Shown one piece after another: positions 44,682-56,534 of a DNA stretch of 64,000 nt; the first letter of the stretch is position 1; each line of letters starts with the position of its first letter. Under the pieces are notes generated by a model. The model had not been told where the DNA came from, made no database searches, and saw only the letters and a list, made by a program, of their open reading frames with translations. Origin of the DNA: Nemertoderma westbladi (taxonomy: Eukaryota; Xenacoelomorpha; Nemertodermatida; Nemertodermatidae); NCBI GenBank assembly GCA_032718475.1, contig JAUCBJ010007696.1, positions 1 to 64,000 of the forward strand, in the 5' to 3' direction. Made by a program: the position numbers and the translations under genes.

Positions 44682-47035
44682 GTGCAATTAGTATGTACGT
44701 ATGTAGATAATTAATCAATATAAATATATAATTAATCAATATAAATATATAACCAATGTAAGTACTATAGTCATATATATAACCTTTCCCAATTAACTAC
44801 TGGGACTGGGGACCAATTGACTATGACAGGAGGACGAGACACTAGACGAATATCACGCTTCTTGAGTGCGACGGCACAAAAGGGGAGGGTGAGGCTCGTC
44901 AGGGGTAGGTGGAGGGAGACATTAGAAGGATCCCATTTTTCAAGTGCGGCCGCACTGATGAGAATGTGGGAGCCTGACAGGAGGGGACGGAGAACCAAAC
45001 AAAATGGGTTGAGTATGAGGGAAGTATGGAGAGGAGGTGTTCGCGCGTGAGGAAGTGAGATGAGTGCAATTCAAGTGTGGGGAGCGAGCAGTGAGAGAGG
45101 AAGAGTCCCAAGGGACCGAAGAGAGAGTAAGGGACAGCGAGGTCGTGAGGAAGATTAGAGTGAAGTTGTAGAAAATTGTGTGAAGAGAGAGCACAATTGT
45201 CTCAAACAGAGACACCAGATACCTTGGTGCAACATAGCTCGCGATTGCACCAAGGAGGGGTAGTAATAACACACCCAGGGGGGGGGGGGGGCGGTCTGGA
45301 AAGCCGACCCCGACAAAAGAACTCCACCCCACACCCGATATTAGATTGGGTTCCAGCGGAATTGAAGCGCACTTAAGGTTGATGCTATCTTCTCACCGGG
45401 AAGATACCATGGGGGGGGGGGGGGGAGTGTGAGCGGATTCAATTCCCTTGTATTATCCACCCGAAAATGGGACCAGTGGCATTTTACCAATATAGTTGGG
45501 GATACGAGATTACCAATAATAATCTCGCCTCATAACCAACTTTTGGGGGGCGACAAAAGCCCTAAAGCCACAGAGAGAGGTGAGAGGTCAAACCACCTCA
45601 GAGGGAGAACACAGCTAGTAGAGGCTAGCGGCGGGGGAAACACTCACAGGGAGTGCCAAAGTGACAATTAGTATATAAGCCAATAGCAGGCAGGGAAGCA
45701 CGTGATCAGAGATAGGAAAGCATCCACTGGGTACAGTAGAGTAATAGGTGAAACCAATATCTGTGTGTATCAATCATATATTATTCTGTATTACTGATTT
45801 ACCGGTCAGTTGATCAATCACAGAGTTGCAGACCGGTCATATTTTACGACCATCACCAACGTCGCCAACCAATATCTATTACTGATTTACTGCGGTCATT
45901 CTGTTATCAATTACATACTGATCCTGTGATATTATCATTCGGAACATTAACATTGAGAAACACAAACTCTGTTATTTTCCCCGACGGCCGTTGGCCAAAC
46001 AACAATAGCTCAACAGCCCCAGCAGAACGGTGACGCGTACTAAATCTAACCCGGTCGGGATCTACGATCCCGTCACAATTCGTCTGTCCACCTTTTTCAA
46101 GTTTCGCTTTCTTAGTTACATAATTGGGAATAAGATGTGTGTTTGAAAAAGGTGGACTGGACACATGCACAAAAAACATAGATAATAGTCTGACCAATTA
46201 GAAACGTATTAAAGCAATGCTATTTATTAGTGATTGGACTGTCCACCTTTTTCAGGTTTCAATTATCTATCTATAATGGGCATGCTGGAAGCAGCTGCAT
46301 TTAGAATGCTGCCGGTGTCCTAGGCGTATCAACACCCCCGGGCGTGTATTGCCCCCATATATACTTACAGTATAATAATAGTAGGTCTAGCGTACCGTAG
46401 AGCACTTTAACTTGGATTTATTGGTTTATTTTTCTGGTTGGGTTAGTTTGTCAGGCCCAAACCCTAATTAAAACTGTCATTAACCCTATAATCTTAGTTA
46501 AAGTCCCGATGCTCTAATCTAAGAAATTTTGTGGAATTTCGGATCCAAAATATTTAAGACAGTTTACGTTAATTAAGGTTTTGGGCCTCAATTTCCACTT
46601 TGAATTAGTGTTTCGGACCGCCACTCCCAAAATATGGGGACTTATTTACCTCCCTCGCTGCGCTCGGTCGTTTAATAACAGATCTCGGGATGAACGGTAA
46701 ATAAAGCATATTATTTTCCCTCACAGTACAATAGGTAGCGGTAGTTATTATAATTAACTTTATACTGTAATGAGTTAGAATATTGATGTTCCAATATTGA
46801 TTCTATCGCGTGGCTCGCCCCATATTATTGAACTAGGCCTGTCACAGTAAGTATGGGATAATAATAATGTGAAAATCAATCTGATTGGTCAATTCATTGC
46901 CTGTCTTATTATGTCATTTGCAAGGCACCCACAGTATATCTTTAACCATAACTAGGGAACAAGTATTCCAAATGCCCTTATTTAGAATGGGAATTTCCAC
47001 TGTACATATACCTCAACCAGCTCTTGTCCCAAATA
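44682..47035. other. non-coding stretch between element C and BEL-B
   Basis: Contains two G runs (45278-45291 and 45411-45425), a purine-rich stretch that may still belong to element C (44820-45160), and an inverted repeat of GTCCACCTTTTTC (46085 and 46145) with a further direct copy at 46230. An RTE 3' end lies at about 46262-46330. No gene is supported. Confidence 0.45.
46262..46330 (-). mobile_element. very short RTE LINE 3'-end fragment
   Basis: GGCATGCTG, GCAGCTGCATTTAGAATGCTG and GTATCAAC occur in the same order as in the 3' ends of RTE copies 1 and 3. It is a strongly 5'-truncated insertion or an old remnant. Confidence 0.5.
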
Positions 47036-47040
47036 CGTTG
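47036..47040. repeat. target-site duplication of BEL-B (left), one mismatch
   Basis: CGTTG before the LTR. The other flank (60309-60313) has CATTG. The single difference is a CpG-to-CpA change, compatible with deamination after insertion. Confidence 0.6.
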
Positions 47041-48335
47041 TGTTCGCGCTTTTAAGACCTTTGGCAGTTTAACCCGCCAAATCTATATGTCTTCTAGGTT
47101 ATAAATCGACTTTAGCCTATGACAAGTATTTGACACAAATAAATCCAACATTAGCCGAAGCCAGTCTATGCGCGACCATTCACCCGCTGGATATACCCGG
47201 GAGACTGGATTCGGATGCTTTAATTTGATTGCAGTGCAGGCCTACCGTACTATTCGATTGATCGTTAATAAAATTCCTGACAAATATCATTCACTTTCGG
47301 GAAATATTAGCAGTTCCTTTAGGACGTGGCGCTCTATCTATATAAACAGAGCTATGGCTCACACTAAACACAACGGAATGGATTATAAGTTACACATAAG
47401 GCGCATTCTTTAGGAGATGCTTTGTTACGCGGACAAGCACATACAGACTATTGCACACCGCTGCACACTGAATTGCCGATGGTCACTGATTTTAATCATA
47501 TATAAAGAGAATAGCAACCGACATTTGTAGGGCCTATAAAATAGCATTCAATTCACTACAAACCACGATAATATAAGTCGCAATTGCTATATGTAACCGG
47601 TCTCTCTAACCTTAGTGTATCAAGAAGATCGGGGTTTCTGATCGTTTATCATTATTCTCCAAATAACAATATGTAAACAACTGATACAAGTAATAACAAA
47701 CAGTAAATAGCAGTAAATAATGTGCAATACAGCAGTAGGTACCATACCGTACCGTACCGTACCGTACCGTACCGTACCATACCGTACCGTACCGTACCGT
47801 ACCGTACCGTACCGTACCGTACCGTACCGTACCGTACCGTACCGTACCGTACCGTACCGTACCGTACCGTACCGTACCGTACCGTACCGTACCGGTAACA
47901 GTTATGTGTTCTTATAATTAAAGCCGTTCTAATGTTGGAATAATTCAGAATAATTCCATAGCCGATGTTCCAGGCTCTGGAAAAACCAACACACTGAACC
48001 CTGTGAGCTGTTGCAGGTAGGTTTCAACACAAAGAAGAAAAGCTCACATTGGCAGAGCTCCATATTCCACAGATTCCACGAATGTCTAAATGCCGAACTA
48101 TTCGGGTTTTTGCAGCCCTTAGCCAATACACAGGATGAATCACTCTGCTTGGTTGACCTTGCTCTGGTTGGTTGATCGAACAGAACAAAGAGGCCATACG
48201 TACAGCAAATCAGCCAATCAGCCGGTAGCTTGCATCATTCGAGTTAGGGAGTTTTTCTTTAGAGTATTTGAGCGCATTTAGGGAAACTGGATTGCGAAGC
48301 AAAAGGGCCAGTTATATCCCACAAAAGCTTTTACA
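47041..48335 (-). repeat. BEL-B 3' LTR
   Basis: Starts TGTTCGCGCTTTTAAG, ends CTTTTACA. The length is 1295 bp, including about 150 bp of CCGTA array. Confidence 0.9.
47745..47895. repeat. CCGTA pentanucleotide array in BEL-B 3' LTR
   Basis: About 30 units, with one ATACC variant near the left end. It is absent from the BEL-A LTRs. Confidence 0.93.
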
Positions 48336-51300
48336 CCGCTCCCAGAAAATGGGATTTAATTCTATAAAATATAAAAAATCACAGTTTCTAAAATATAAAA
48401 ATACTCTAAACAGTTAGTCTGTCTCGCGTGGACGGCGTTTACGCAGTTTTTTAAAGCTAGCAAGAGTCCTTTTCTCTTTGGGGGGAGCCACTTTACTAGG
48501 AGGGCTATAACTCCTGGGTGAAGGGTGCAATATGATTGCATCAGAAGGTGTAGGATTATGGTCGGGGTATCCGCTGTTTCGATATGCTTCTCCTCGAGCT
48601 GATTTTCCTCCGCTTGTAGCTGGATACGTTCATCCAAAAACTCTCGCAGAGAATAGGGTCGTCCAAGTTCGATAACTTCTTAGAGATTCTGGATTTCCCG
48701 ATCGAACTGAGATAAAGTTACTTTGTTTACCGCTTGGACTTGCTAGTGCAATTTACGTTTATCTGAACAAGCGTAAGTTCCTTTTCTGATCTTTGTAGAA
48801 TAGCGTCTAACTCATTTGGTACAACGCTCTCCGCCACTTTGTTGACAGGTCATATCGTGTTAAGCCGGGACGATGGTAAGGGTTAAACGGCGATATTAAA
48901 TGTCCGCGTCCCAATCCGGCTAGGTAGGATGGGCTAATATCTAGGAAGCCCACAACCGGGGTGCCACCGACTAATTGTTCAGGTAACACTAGATCTTTGA
49001 ACAGTGAGTACAGCTCGGGAGGATCCGTCATACTAATAGGATCAAGAGTCTGAGGTCTCACTAGGGAATGAGGAGGTCTGATCGAGTATTCCGAAACTCT
49101 GATCATTGGTTTATTTAAGGATCGTCTGAGTCGAACGAGCGTAGGTGATACGTCAAACAAATTTTGCTCGAAACTCCCGCAAGTATAGCGAGTAAAACCG
49201 TGTTTAGTGCAACGTCTCCGTGGATGTTTAGGTCTTTCCGTTTGTTGGTTGGGTCTAGGGCACCATCGCAATAATACCAAAGACGCACGTCTTGTAGGGG
49301 AAACGCGAGTGATCTCTCTCCGGTTCACAACACTCCCATCTGCTCGAAGCCATCCGGTACAACAGGTAGCGGTCGATCGGCGGTAAGATACATCATAGTG
49401 GAACAGAGCCGCTTGAGTTACACCATGCGGTCATGATGTATACCTTGAGGATATCGAGTTTCTAGATTCTGTTGACTAGTAATATTGAGATATGTTTCTC
49501 TCAAGAATTCCAGATATTTGTTGAAGTCGCTGCGTTTATCCGGCTCTTCAACATCTTCACTTTCGAGTCGGTTTCGAATGGAATTTTTGTGTTCGAGTCT
49601 CAGTTTATCGTTCCGCTTCCACTGGGTATGATATTTAAATAAAACCATTTCCCTTTCGGTGTCTATATCGTTCGTATCGTGTAGGTCGATAGGATGACCA
49701 GTAGTTAAGAAGTCCATATACGTACCATCACGATGCGTATAGCGAGCGGTGAATTTTCTACAGTCCAACCCACGCGCAAGTTGCTCCCGGGACATTGGCG
49801 GTTAGATATAACGACCATCGTCCTCCGTAGTAGTTGAACCAGCGTCGCCGCGTATCAAGCTATCAACAAACGCTTGTAAAGGTAGAGTATATCGCTCCCT
49901 GATACCAAGATCATCTTCTATCAACTCAATCATATCTGCTATATAAGTTTATTCATATTATAATGAGTTTATATTTAGGCGAGCGGGCGTCGCTGCCTAC
50001 CCCTCTCTGCCCCCGGACAGTGCGGGATCCTCAGCGCTGGTGTACTTTCGCCGATGTGCCTATCGCCAACGTCGTAGCTGCACAACGACTACAACAACCA
50101 GCACGAGTCACTCCACCGTCCGTCCCAAAGGCTTAGATATACTTCAGGTTCTTACTGGAGAGTTAGGGCTACTTTCACAATTGCGACTCGCTACTGTAAA
50201 CACACCTTAGTAGTAACATTCACCTACAAACGCACAAATTCCACGTAACTGTCACAAATGGTACACATTCTATCACACATTCGGGTCATTTGTCCGTTAG
50301 TCAAGTGCCTTCCAGAATGTCACGTTGTTATTATGTATCCTTGGATACTAGCGGTGTGCTATTTATTCCGTATGCTATTCAATGAGCAGGCTTTTTATTG
50401 TTCTGTTAACTCGCTTCTAATTCTAGCGTGGTTGTTGCTATGGTGACATTATGGAAAGCTAGCGGTAGAATTAGGGTAATTCCCATGCATACAGATCTGG
50501 GATGCTATTTAATAGTAAGTCTTTAATGGTCAATATCATCTTTATCCATGATTTTATGAATTTTATCGGCTATTGACTCTATATTGGAGATTCTCGCACA
50601 CTAATACACTTAATAGGTGAATCTCTGCTCCCATGATCTATTAATTAATGGAATTTTGGGAATATTATAAATTGTATAAAATGACAATTTATCAAATTCA
50701 TTAAAATATGAATTTAAATTTATTCCCGTAAATTTTATTATTTAATATTAAATAGACACAATTTTATTCCAGAACATGTCTGGGGACTGGGATCCTTGAT
50801 TCTAGGACTTTTGTCTTTTTTAAGAGTATCGGTAAGTGCTACGATATCTTAATAGACTAGAATTTTAAAGGATCTAAAATTTGACAGATTTTGTAAATAT
50901 TAATAATTAATATTTAGGATGGGCACCAGTTTATTCCAGAACTTTTCTGGGGACGTTAACCACTGATTCTAGAATTTTGTCTTTCAAGTATATCGGTGGG
51001 TGCCGCGATATCTTAATCGACTAGAATTACAGCTGGTCAAAGGGTTTAACAGATTTATTTGCGTAGTACGCTACTGTTAAAGGGACATCACGCTACTATA
51101 TGTATTATTTAATATACGGTATGAGAGCAATATCGCACGAAGCAATGTCAGTGAGAAGAGGCAAGTCGTTTCCAAGGTCTACCCAGAGCTTGGTTTAGCC
51201 GAGACACGAGGATCTGAATTTTGCATTCCTAATACTCTACTTTACCAATAATACTTGAATATAGTAGGAGCTTTATTGTACTTTAATAAGTACGGATATT

Positions 51301-51581
51301 TCATCTTACTGTAGTTACGTATTTGTAATGTAATACGGACAGTAAGGAAAGAGAAAAAGAATTATTTCTCGCCGTCGCTCTAAATGTATAATATGTAAGT
51401 AATTAAGTAATAAACGCGAATATATATTGCAATAATCTACTAAATAATCGCTAAAATAACATTCTACTAAATAAAATTAAAGAAAACGATTATAATAAAA
51501 TTACATAATAATATATACATAAATATAAAATAATAAAAACAAATATAAAATAATATAGTCATACACCCACTCCAGACGCTG
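48336..51581 (-). other. BEL-B region between pol and 3' LTR, remnants of an extra ORF
   Basis: Parallels 20263-23272 of BEL-A. Minus-strand frames: 49795-49418 (125 codons; REQLARGLDCRKFTARYTHR, TTGHPIDLHDTND, YLEFLRETYLNITSQQ), 49328-48807 (173 codons; ending FLDISPSYLAGLGRG and RYDLSTKWRRALYQMS) and 48637-48362 (91 codons; LQAEENQLEEKHIE). Upstream of 49795 the frame continues through DDGRYI, a stop and PPMSREQLA. The frames are longer than in BEL-A. There is no known domain, no signal peptide and no membrane segment. From about 50500 on it is AT-rich and non-coding. Confidence 0.5.
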
Positions 51582-54500
51582 TTACGTTGGGGAGTCCCTA
51601 GATGTTTGTTGGATTAGGGAGGTGGTCGTGGGAACAGTATCTTGCCTTCCATAGTTTCCGGAGAGTTCTCTATCTCTTTCCAGTAAACATAAACGACCAA
51701 CTGGGCGATTGAGCTGCTGTGTCTCGAAGACAATTCCAGGTTTCCTCTTCGTCCTGGAATAGTGACGATAGAAACATCGCTTCAAATACACGACGGCCTT
51801 ACAAAGCCGATTCCAGGATCTATAATGGTCCATCGCTCCCGGCAGGAGAGGTGAGAGTCCCGGCGAGACGTCTGGTGTTCCAGATCTCCAGTCTCTCTCT
51901 CTGATCTCCACAACAGATCGGTTCGCGGTGGGGGAGTTTAGATCCACAGCGTCGTCCCTGACAATGTGTAATACAGACAGATCTATCACGGGTTTAAATA
52001 ACCTTGATTTACTCGTCCGGGTTTTAGGTTTGACTTTCTCCGCTCCCTTGGCTTGTCTAATCTCGGCCGTGGTAAGATGGGGAGGCCATTCATCTTCTTG
52101 ACTTAGGAAGTCGGGTCCACCTAACCAGTCTGGAGTATCTGTCAGTTCTTGAGGAGTTGCTCCTCTGGAAGCGATGTCGGCTAGATTAATCGTCTCGGGG
52201 CAATGTCTCCATTGATCTACATTGGAGTTAATATCGTCATTATCTGAGGAGTATGGTGTTCCCTCAGTTGGGTCGTCCACTTCACTGCTCTCCGCTTCCC
52301 ATCCACTTACTTGATAAACCCGTTCCTTGGGTAACCGTTCCATGAGAGTTCTACGGGAAGGGCCAGTGAGGTACCAACCTACTCTTGTTCTTCCCGCATA
52401 GGTTTGTAGTGGTTGCGGTTGAGCAGGCCGTTTCTCCAATGTCTCAAGCGCCTCATGCGCATTTTGGCCGATGAGTATTTGCACTCCAGGGTAATCTGTG
52501 TTGAATCTAGGTATATTAAGCTGCTGGGTGAAATCGTCCTCATCCCAGTTATAAGGTTCTACTTGGCTGGTAGCGAAGTTCTTTATCGCCACCATTTTTA
52601 CTGACCTTATGCTATGTTCTCCTAGTTCATCCTGGGGGGTGGACAACGCACCTACATAATAATCCGCTATTACTGTAGATTTCCAAACCTGCAAAATTCC
52701 TGACATGTTTAGCTTAGTTCGGAACTTGGGTTGTCCAGCAAAGATGTCTTCGGCTAGTTCTTTGTCGATGAATGTTCCTGTACTACCGGAGTCAAGGAGG
52801 GCGTTCACTACATAACTCCTTTTAGGTCCGTGGACCCTTACCTGTACTACAGGAAATTCTCGGATTCCTACTTTGGAAGGTGGCGCTTTCCAAGATGGTT
52901 GTCGATCAGAAGTAGTTAGGGTGAGGTCACTGTCTGTGTCCTTTTCATACGTAAGTGCTCGATACACTGCGGTATTTATCATGTAACAGGATTCATCTTC
53001 GTCGGAGAATTCATCTGTATAGAATCCTTCCATCTCAGAACTTTGGTCAGTGTCATTCACATCACTGAATTGGACATGTAGTTCGGAATCACTTACCTGA
53101 CTCTGGCTGTTTCGCTCAAATTCAGTGTGCAACAAGATATGATGTTTCGCACCGCACTTTGCACACCTTGTGTCGGAGTAACAGGTTCGCCGTTGGTGTC
53201 CTTGTCTGAGGCAATTATAACACAACCGCTTATCCCACATGACTTCCCGTCTCTCCGTTAATGATTTCTTCAGGAATTCATCACACATATTCAAACGGTG
53301 GGTCCCGTCACATAGCGCACATTTCGGTTTGATTTTACTTACCTTATTTTGAATAACATTGTGCACACTCGTTCTTTCTTCGGGCTTTCTCACCCGAATT
53401 CTCTTATGAGACGTAGGAGGAGTTTTTCTTACCTGTTCTCTCCTGTCATTGGTTCGAGACTTGAATTTACTTACCTGTTCTTTAGGCATTTTATTGACAT
53501 AATAAGATCTTTCAGTGTCTTTCCCGCTATCCTCTCCTTGAGAAGTCTGGCTTTCGCCGTCGTCTGTATAACACACTGGTGTTACCTTTCTCCTAGAAAC
53601 GGGTTTCTCACTTACCTTGTTTTCCGGTGTCTTCTCTCTGGACTGTTTTAGGAGCTGTAATTTCACTTCTCCATCTAAGAATGACATGAGATCAGCCATG
53701 GTAGGGTCTCGTCGTTGTTGTTCCATCATATATAACACTTTCTTATCCCAGCGTGTACCTACTCCACCCTTCGGTAAAGTAGAAGCCACGGCTCCAATAA
53801 CCATAGAACTCTGATATTCATGAGACTTACCTAACCAATCTAATTGTCTACAGATCTCTTGAATCTCATCGGAAAACTCTATTATCCCGCTGCTAATGAA
53901 CTTTCGGGGCGCTACTAATTTTGCATACAAATATTTAGCTATGTTATTCCTATTACCATACCTGATGTTTAGTGTATCCCAAACTTGTCTTAATCCGTCT
54001 GGATGTCCAATAAACTTTAACGCCATTAACTTGGGAGATCCTTCCAAGCACTCGATGAGGAATCTAAGTTTCTCTCCATTAGATAGTACAGAGTTCTGTA
54101 TGTTATCTTTATAATATTCATTAAAAGGTAACCATTTCATCTCATCTCCATTGAACTTGACTATCTCTCCCACCTTTACCGCTTGACGGGCTTCGGATCT
54201 AGCCATTTGACGCGTAAAACTTTCTTGGGCCATCGTGTTATTTAATATCGAGTTATCGGTATATAAATTTCTCGGATTATGATCAGGTCTATAGGGAATA
54301 TCATCATCAACAGGTCTATAATTACCCTTAATAGGGTTCACTATAGGAGTTTCTACTTCGCTAGCAGTATATATGCGTGTAGGCTCCACACCTTGCGCAT
54401 GAGATACTTCAGACCTAACAGGTTGACACATTGTTACAGGGGGTGGTGGTATACCTCTTTGTGTATTTACTAATTTATCGTGTTCTAACGCGATACTTTG

Positions 54501-56534
54501 CTGCACTTCTTGCAACTCTAACCTACTTTCCCTTACTGTGCCCTTGAATTGCTGAACGGTCTCCTGCATCTGCCCGAGCAGGAGATCCATCCCCCGTCGT
54601 CTCTCATCCACCCACTCGACCGCCGAAGCGGGAGCCGCCAACGTTGTAGCGGGCGGACGAGGGACAACGGGCGACAAATCATTAATATTTCGCTCGGAGT
54701 CCAGGACATGGATTGTCTCATGGGCTGTTCTGCTGGGCACAGGTAGCTTAGTGCTGTGCAGAGGGAATTTAGAGGTAGGTTCAGGGAGTACAGGTGTCTC
54801 TACCACCGAAGGGGTGGCTTCGGGAACAGGCCTAATTATTTCAGGCTCATCTACTATAGTAGGGAGTCTTTCTATTTTAATTATTTGGTCTGTGGGTTCT
54901 GTACTACCTAAGTTTGTGTTATTTAGTTGCCTTCTAACAGCTGGGGGCAAATCAGGCAATTTCTGACGGTGGGATGTTCTTCTACGTCTGCTTAGACGAG
55001 ATCTATTTCCTCCGCCTTCAGTATCGGTGGTATCGCCTTCCTCAGATGATGTATATCCCTGTCTTTTGGGAGTAGATCGACTCATCATCTGCATATTACT
55101 AGCTGTTAACTGTTTATTTATGCAGTCTTGATTCTCCTGAATGTTTTCCAATTCTAATTGGGTGGTTTCTTCAGCCGCTCTCCGTTCTGCTTCTGCCACT
55201 GCCTCTGCCGCTTTTCTTTCCGCTTCGGCCGCTGCCACTGCCGCCTTTCTTTCCGCTTCTGCCGCTGCCGCTTTTCTTTCCGCCTCTGCCTCTGCCGCTG
55301 CTACTGCCGCTTTTCTTTGTGCTTCTGCCGCTGCCACTGCTGCTGCCACTGCCGCTGCCTTTCTGTCTTCTATACGTTTTTTCTTCACTTGTTCTTCTTG
55401 GACTCTAGTGATGCGGAGGCGTTCATCAAATCTAGCTTGGTTTGCAGCTCTCATATCCACATCGATTGCGTCCAACACAAGCTTGGTTCCTTCACTATTA
55501 GGGCTAAGTCCATCTAGCCTTCTCCTCAACTCTTCATCACCTAAAAAGCGTTGATAGTCTGACAGATAGATGTCAATGGCATCCCTCTTATGCAGTTTCT
55601 CTGCCGTCGCTTCACTTTCCACTTGGGAAAAAGTAGCGTCTGTTGATTCTCCATGGGTTGAGCGCTCCTCCAGCTGAGCTTTCCACTGAGCCGTTCCTTG
55701 AACCTGGAGACTCACCCGTTGAAACCAAGTCTTTACGGCAACTTGCAACGACGTGTCTTGTCTTCTTTTAGAAGCCTCCTCAAAGGCCGATAAGATTAGC
55801 CTGATTCGTAGAATTCTTTCTCTAACTTGATAAAGCAGCTGTCCCTGCTCTTGAGGTCCTTGGGGTTGTTGAAACAGTTGTTCTTTTAATCGCTCCATAG
55901 AGCTGAAGAATCCCTGTACGTATCCTGCTGCTGACCTCTTCCACACAGCTGGATCGATGGTTTCTTTTATTACTCCCATCCTGTGTATGTCTTCCCAGGC
56001 AGCTTCTGATAAGTCAAAAGGTAGTCCGGGTCCGGGGAAGTTCCATTGCGACTCGACAATAGACTTCAGTTCTTCCCTTGTGTATACCGCATAACTATCT
56101 TTAGTCGATCGCTTACTTCTCGCCCAATCAATCTGGAGTTCCTCCACCGCAATCAATACCCTAGTGAGTACGGCTGCAGGAAGGATGAGAAGGGGATCCG
56201 AATAAACCGCATCTGTCATCTTTGCTCCGTGCTCGGGTGTCAGCTCTACAGTATCCTCACTACTGGAGCTGCCGGGCCGCTGAGAAATAAGTTCTCGGCT
56301 CGTGGGTTGTTGCTGTTCCGCTGCTTCTTGGTCCCGCTTGACCTGAGCTCGAGTGCCTATGATTGACCTACGATGTTGGACTAGCCTAGGGTCTGATATT
56401 ACTACTGGGGGAATGATCTTTCTTACAGTAGGAGGTGAGTTGAACTTCGGTCTCACACGTTCCACACTCCTGTCTGGGTCACAGATGGTTGTATCTAGGA
56501 GACTGTCTGACAAGTTTTGCTTGGTGTCAGACAT
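51582..56534 (-). CDS. gag: BEL-B Gag-protease-Pol remnant fusion, 1650 codons
   Basis: Starts MSDTKQNLSDSLLD like BEL-A. The order is an N-terminal Gln/Glu-rich part, an Ala-rich helix of AAEAERKA repeats (about 375-470), a Ser/Arg segment (SRLSRRRRTSHR), the Gag core at about 795-965 (VKFNGDEMKWLPF), zinc knuckles near 1070-1120 (CALCDGTHRLNMC, CYNCLRQGHQRRTC) and the protease LLDSGSTGTF near 1247. After YSSDNDD the frame jumps (about 52222) to VDQWRHCPETINLADIASRG, the end of RNase H. It runs through the linker LKRCFYRHYSRTK and jumps again (about 51748) to RKPGIVFETQQ, the very C-terminus of integrase. Both deletions keep the frame. Everything needed for particle formation and protein cleavage seems present; the enzymes for copying and integration are not. 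Confidence 0.92.
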   Translation of the reverse strand: MSDTKQNLSDSLLDTTICDPDRSVERVRPKFNSPPTVRKIIPPVVISDPRLVQHRRSIIGTRAQVKRDQEAAEQQQPTSRELISQRPGSSSSEDTVELTPEHGAKMTDAVYSDPLLILPAAVLTRVLIAVEELQIDWARSKRSTKDSYAVYTREELKSIVESQWNFPGPGLPFDLSEAAWEDIHRMGVIKETIDPAVWKRSAAGYVQGFFSSMERLKEQLFQQPQGPQEQGQLLYQVRERILRIRLILSAFEEASKRRQDTSLQVAVKTWFQRVSLQVQGTAQWKAQLEERSTHGESTDATFSQVESEATAEKLHKRDAIDIYLSDYQRFLGDEELRRRLDGLSPNSEGTKLVLDAIDVDMRAANQARFDERLRITRVQEEQVKKKRIEDRKAAAVAAAVAAAEAQRKAAVAAAEAEAERKAAAAEAERKAAVAAAEAERKAAEAVAEAERRAAEETTQLELENIQENQDCINKQLTASNMQMMSRSTPKRQGYTSSEEGDTTDTEGGGNRSRLSRRRRTSHRQKLPDLPPAVRRQLNNTNLGSTEPTDQIIKIERLPTIVDEPEIIRPVPEATPSVVETPVLPEPTSKFPLHSTKLPVPSRTAHETIHVLDSERNINDLSPVVPRPPATTLAAPASAVEWVDERRRGMDLLLGQMQETVQQFKGTVRESRLELQEVQQSIALEHDKLVNTQRGIPPPPVTMCQPVRSEVSHAQGVEPTRIYTASEVETPIVNPIKGNYRPVDDDIPYRPDHNPRNLYTDNSILNNTMAQESFTRQMARSEARQAVKVGEIVKFNGDEMKWLPFNEYYKDNIQNSVLSNGEKLRFLIECLEGSPKLMALKFIGHPDGLRQVWDTLNIRYGNRNNIAKYLYAKLVAPRKFISSGIIEFSDEIQEICRQLDWLGKSHEYQSSMVIGAVASTLPKGGVGTRWDKKVLYMMEQQRRDPTMADLMSFLDGEVKLQLLKQSREKTPENKVSEKPVSRRKVTPVCYTDDGESQTSQGEDSGKDTERSYYVNKMPKEQVSKFKSRTNDRREQVRKTPPTSHKRIRVRKPEERTSVHNVIQNKVSKIKPKCALCDGTHRLNMCDEFLKKSLTERREVMWDKRLCYNCLRQGHQRRTCYSDTRCAKCGAKHHILLHTEFERNSQSQVSDSELHVQFSDVNDTDQSSEMEGFYTDEFSDEDESCYMINTAVYRALTYEKDTDSDLTLTTSDRQPSWKAPPSKVGIREFPVVQVRVHGPKRSYVVNALLDSGSTGTFIDKELAEDIFAGQPKFRTKLNMSGILQVWKSTVIADYYVGALSTPQDELGEHSIRSVKMVAIKNFATSQVEPYNWDEDDFTQQLNIPRFNTDYPGVQILIGQNAHEALETLEKRPAQPQPLQTYAGRTRVGWYLTGPSRRTLMERLPKERVYQVSGWEAESSEVDDPTEGTPYSSDNDDINSNVDQWRHCPETINLADIASRGATPQELTDTPDWLGGPDFLSQEDEWPPHLTTAEIRQAKGAEKVKPKTRTSKSRLFKPVIDLSVLHIVRDDAVDLNSPTANRSVVEIRERDWRSGTPDVSPGLSPLLPGAMDHYRSWNRLCKAVVYLKRCFYRHYSRTKRKPGIVFETQQLNRPVGRLCLLERDRELSGNYGRQDTVPTTTSLIQQTSRDSPT

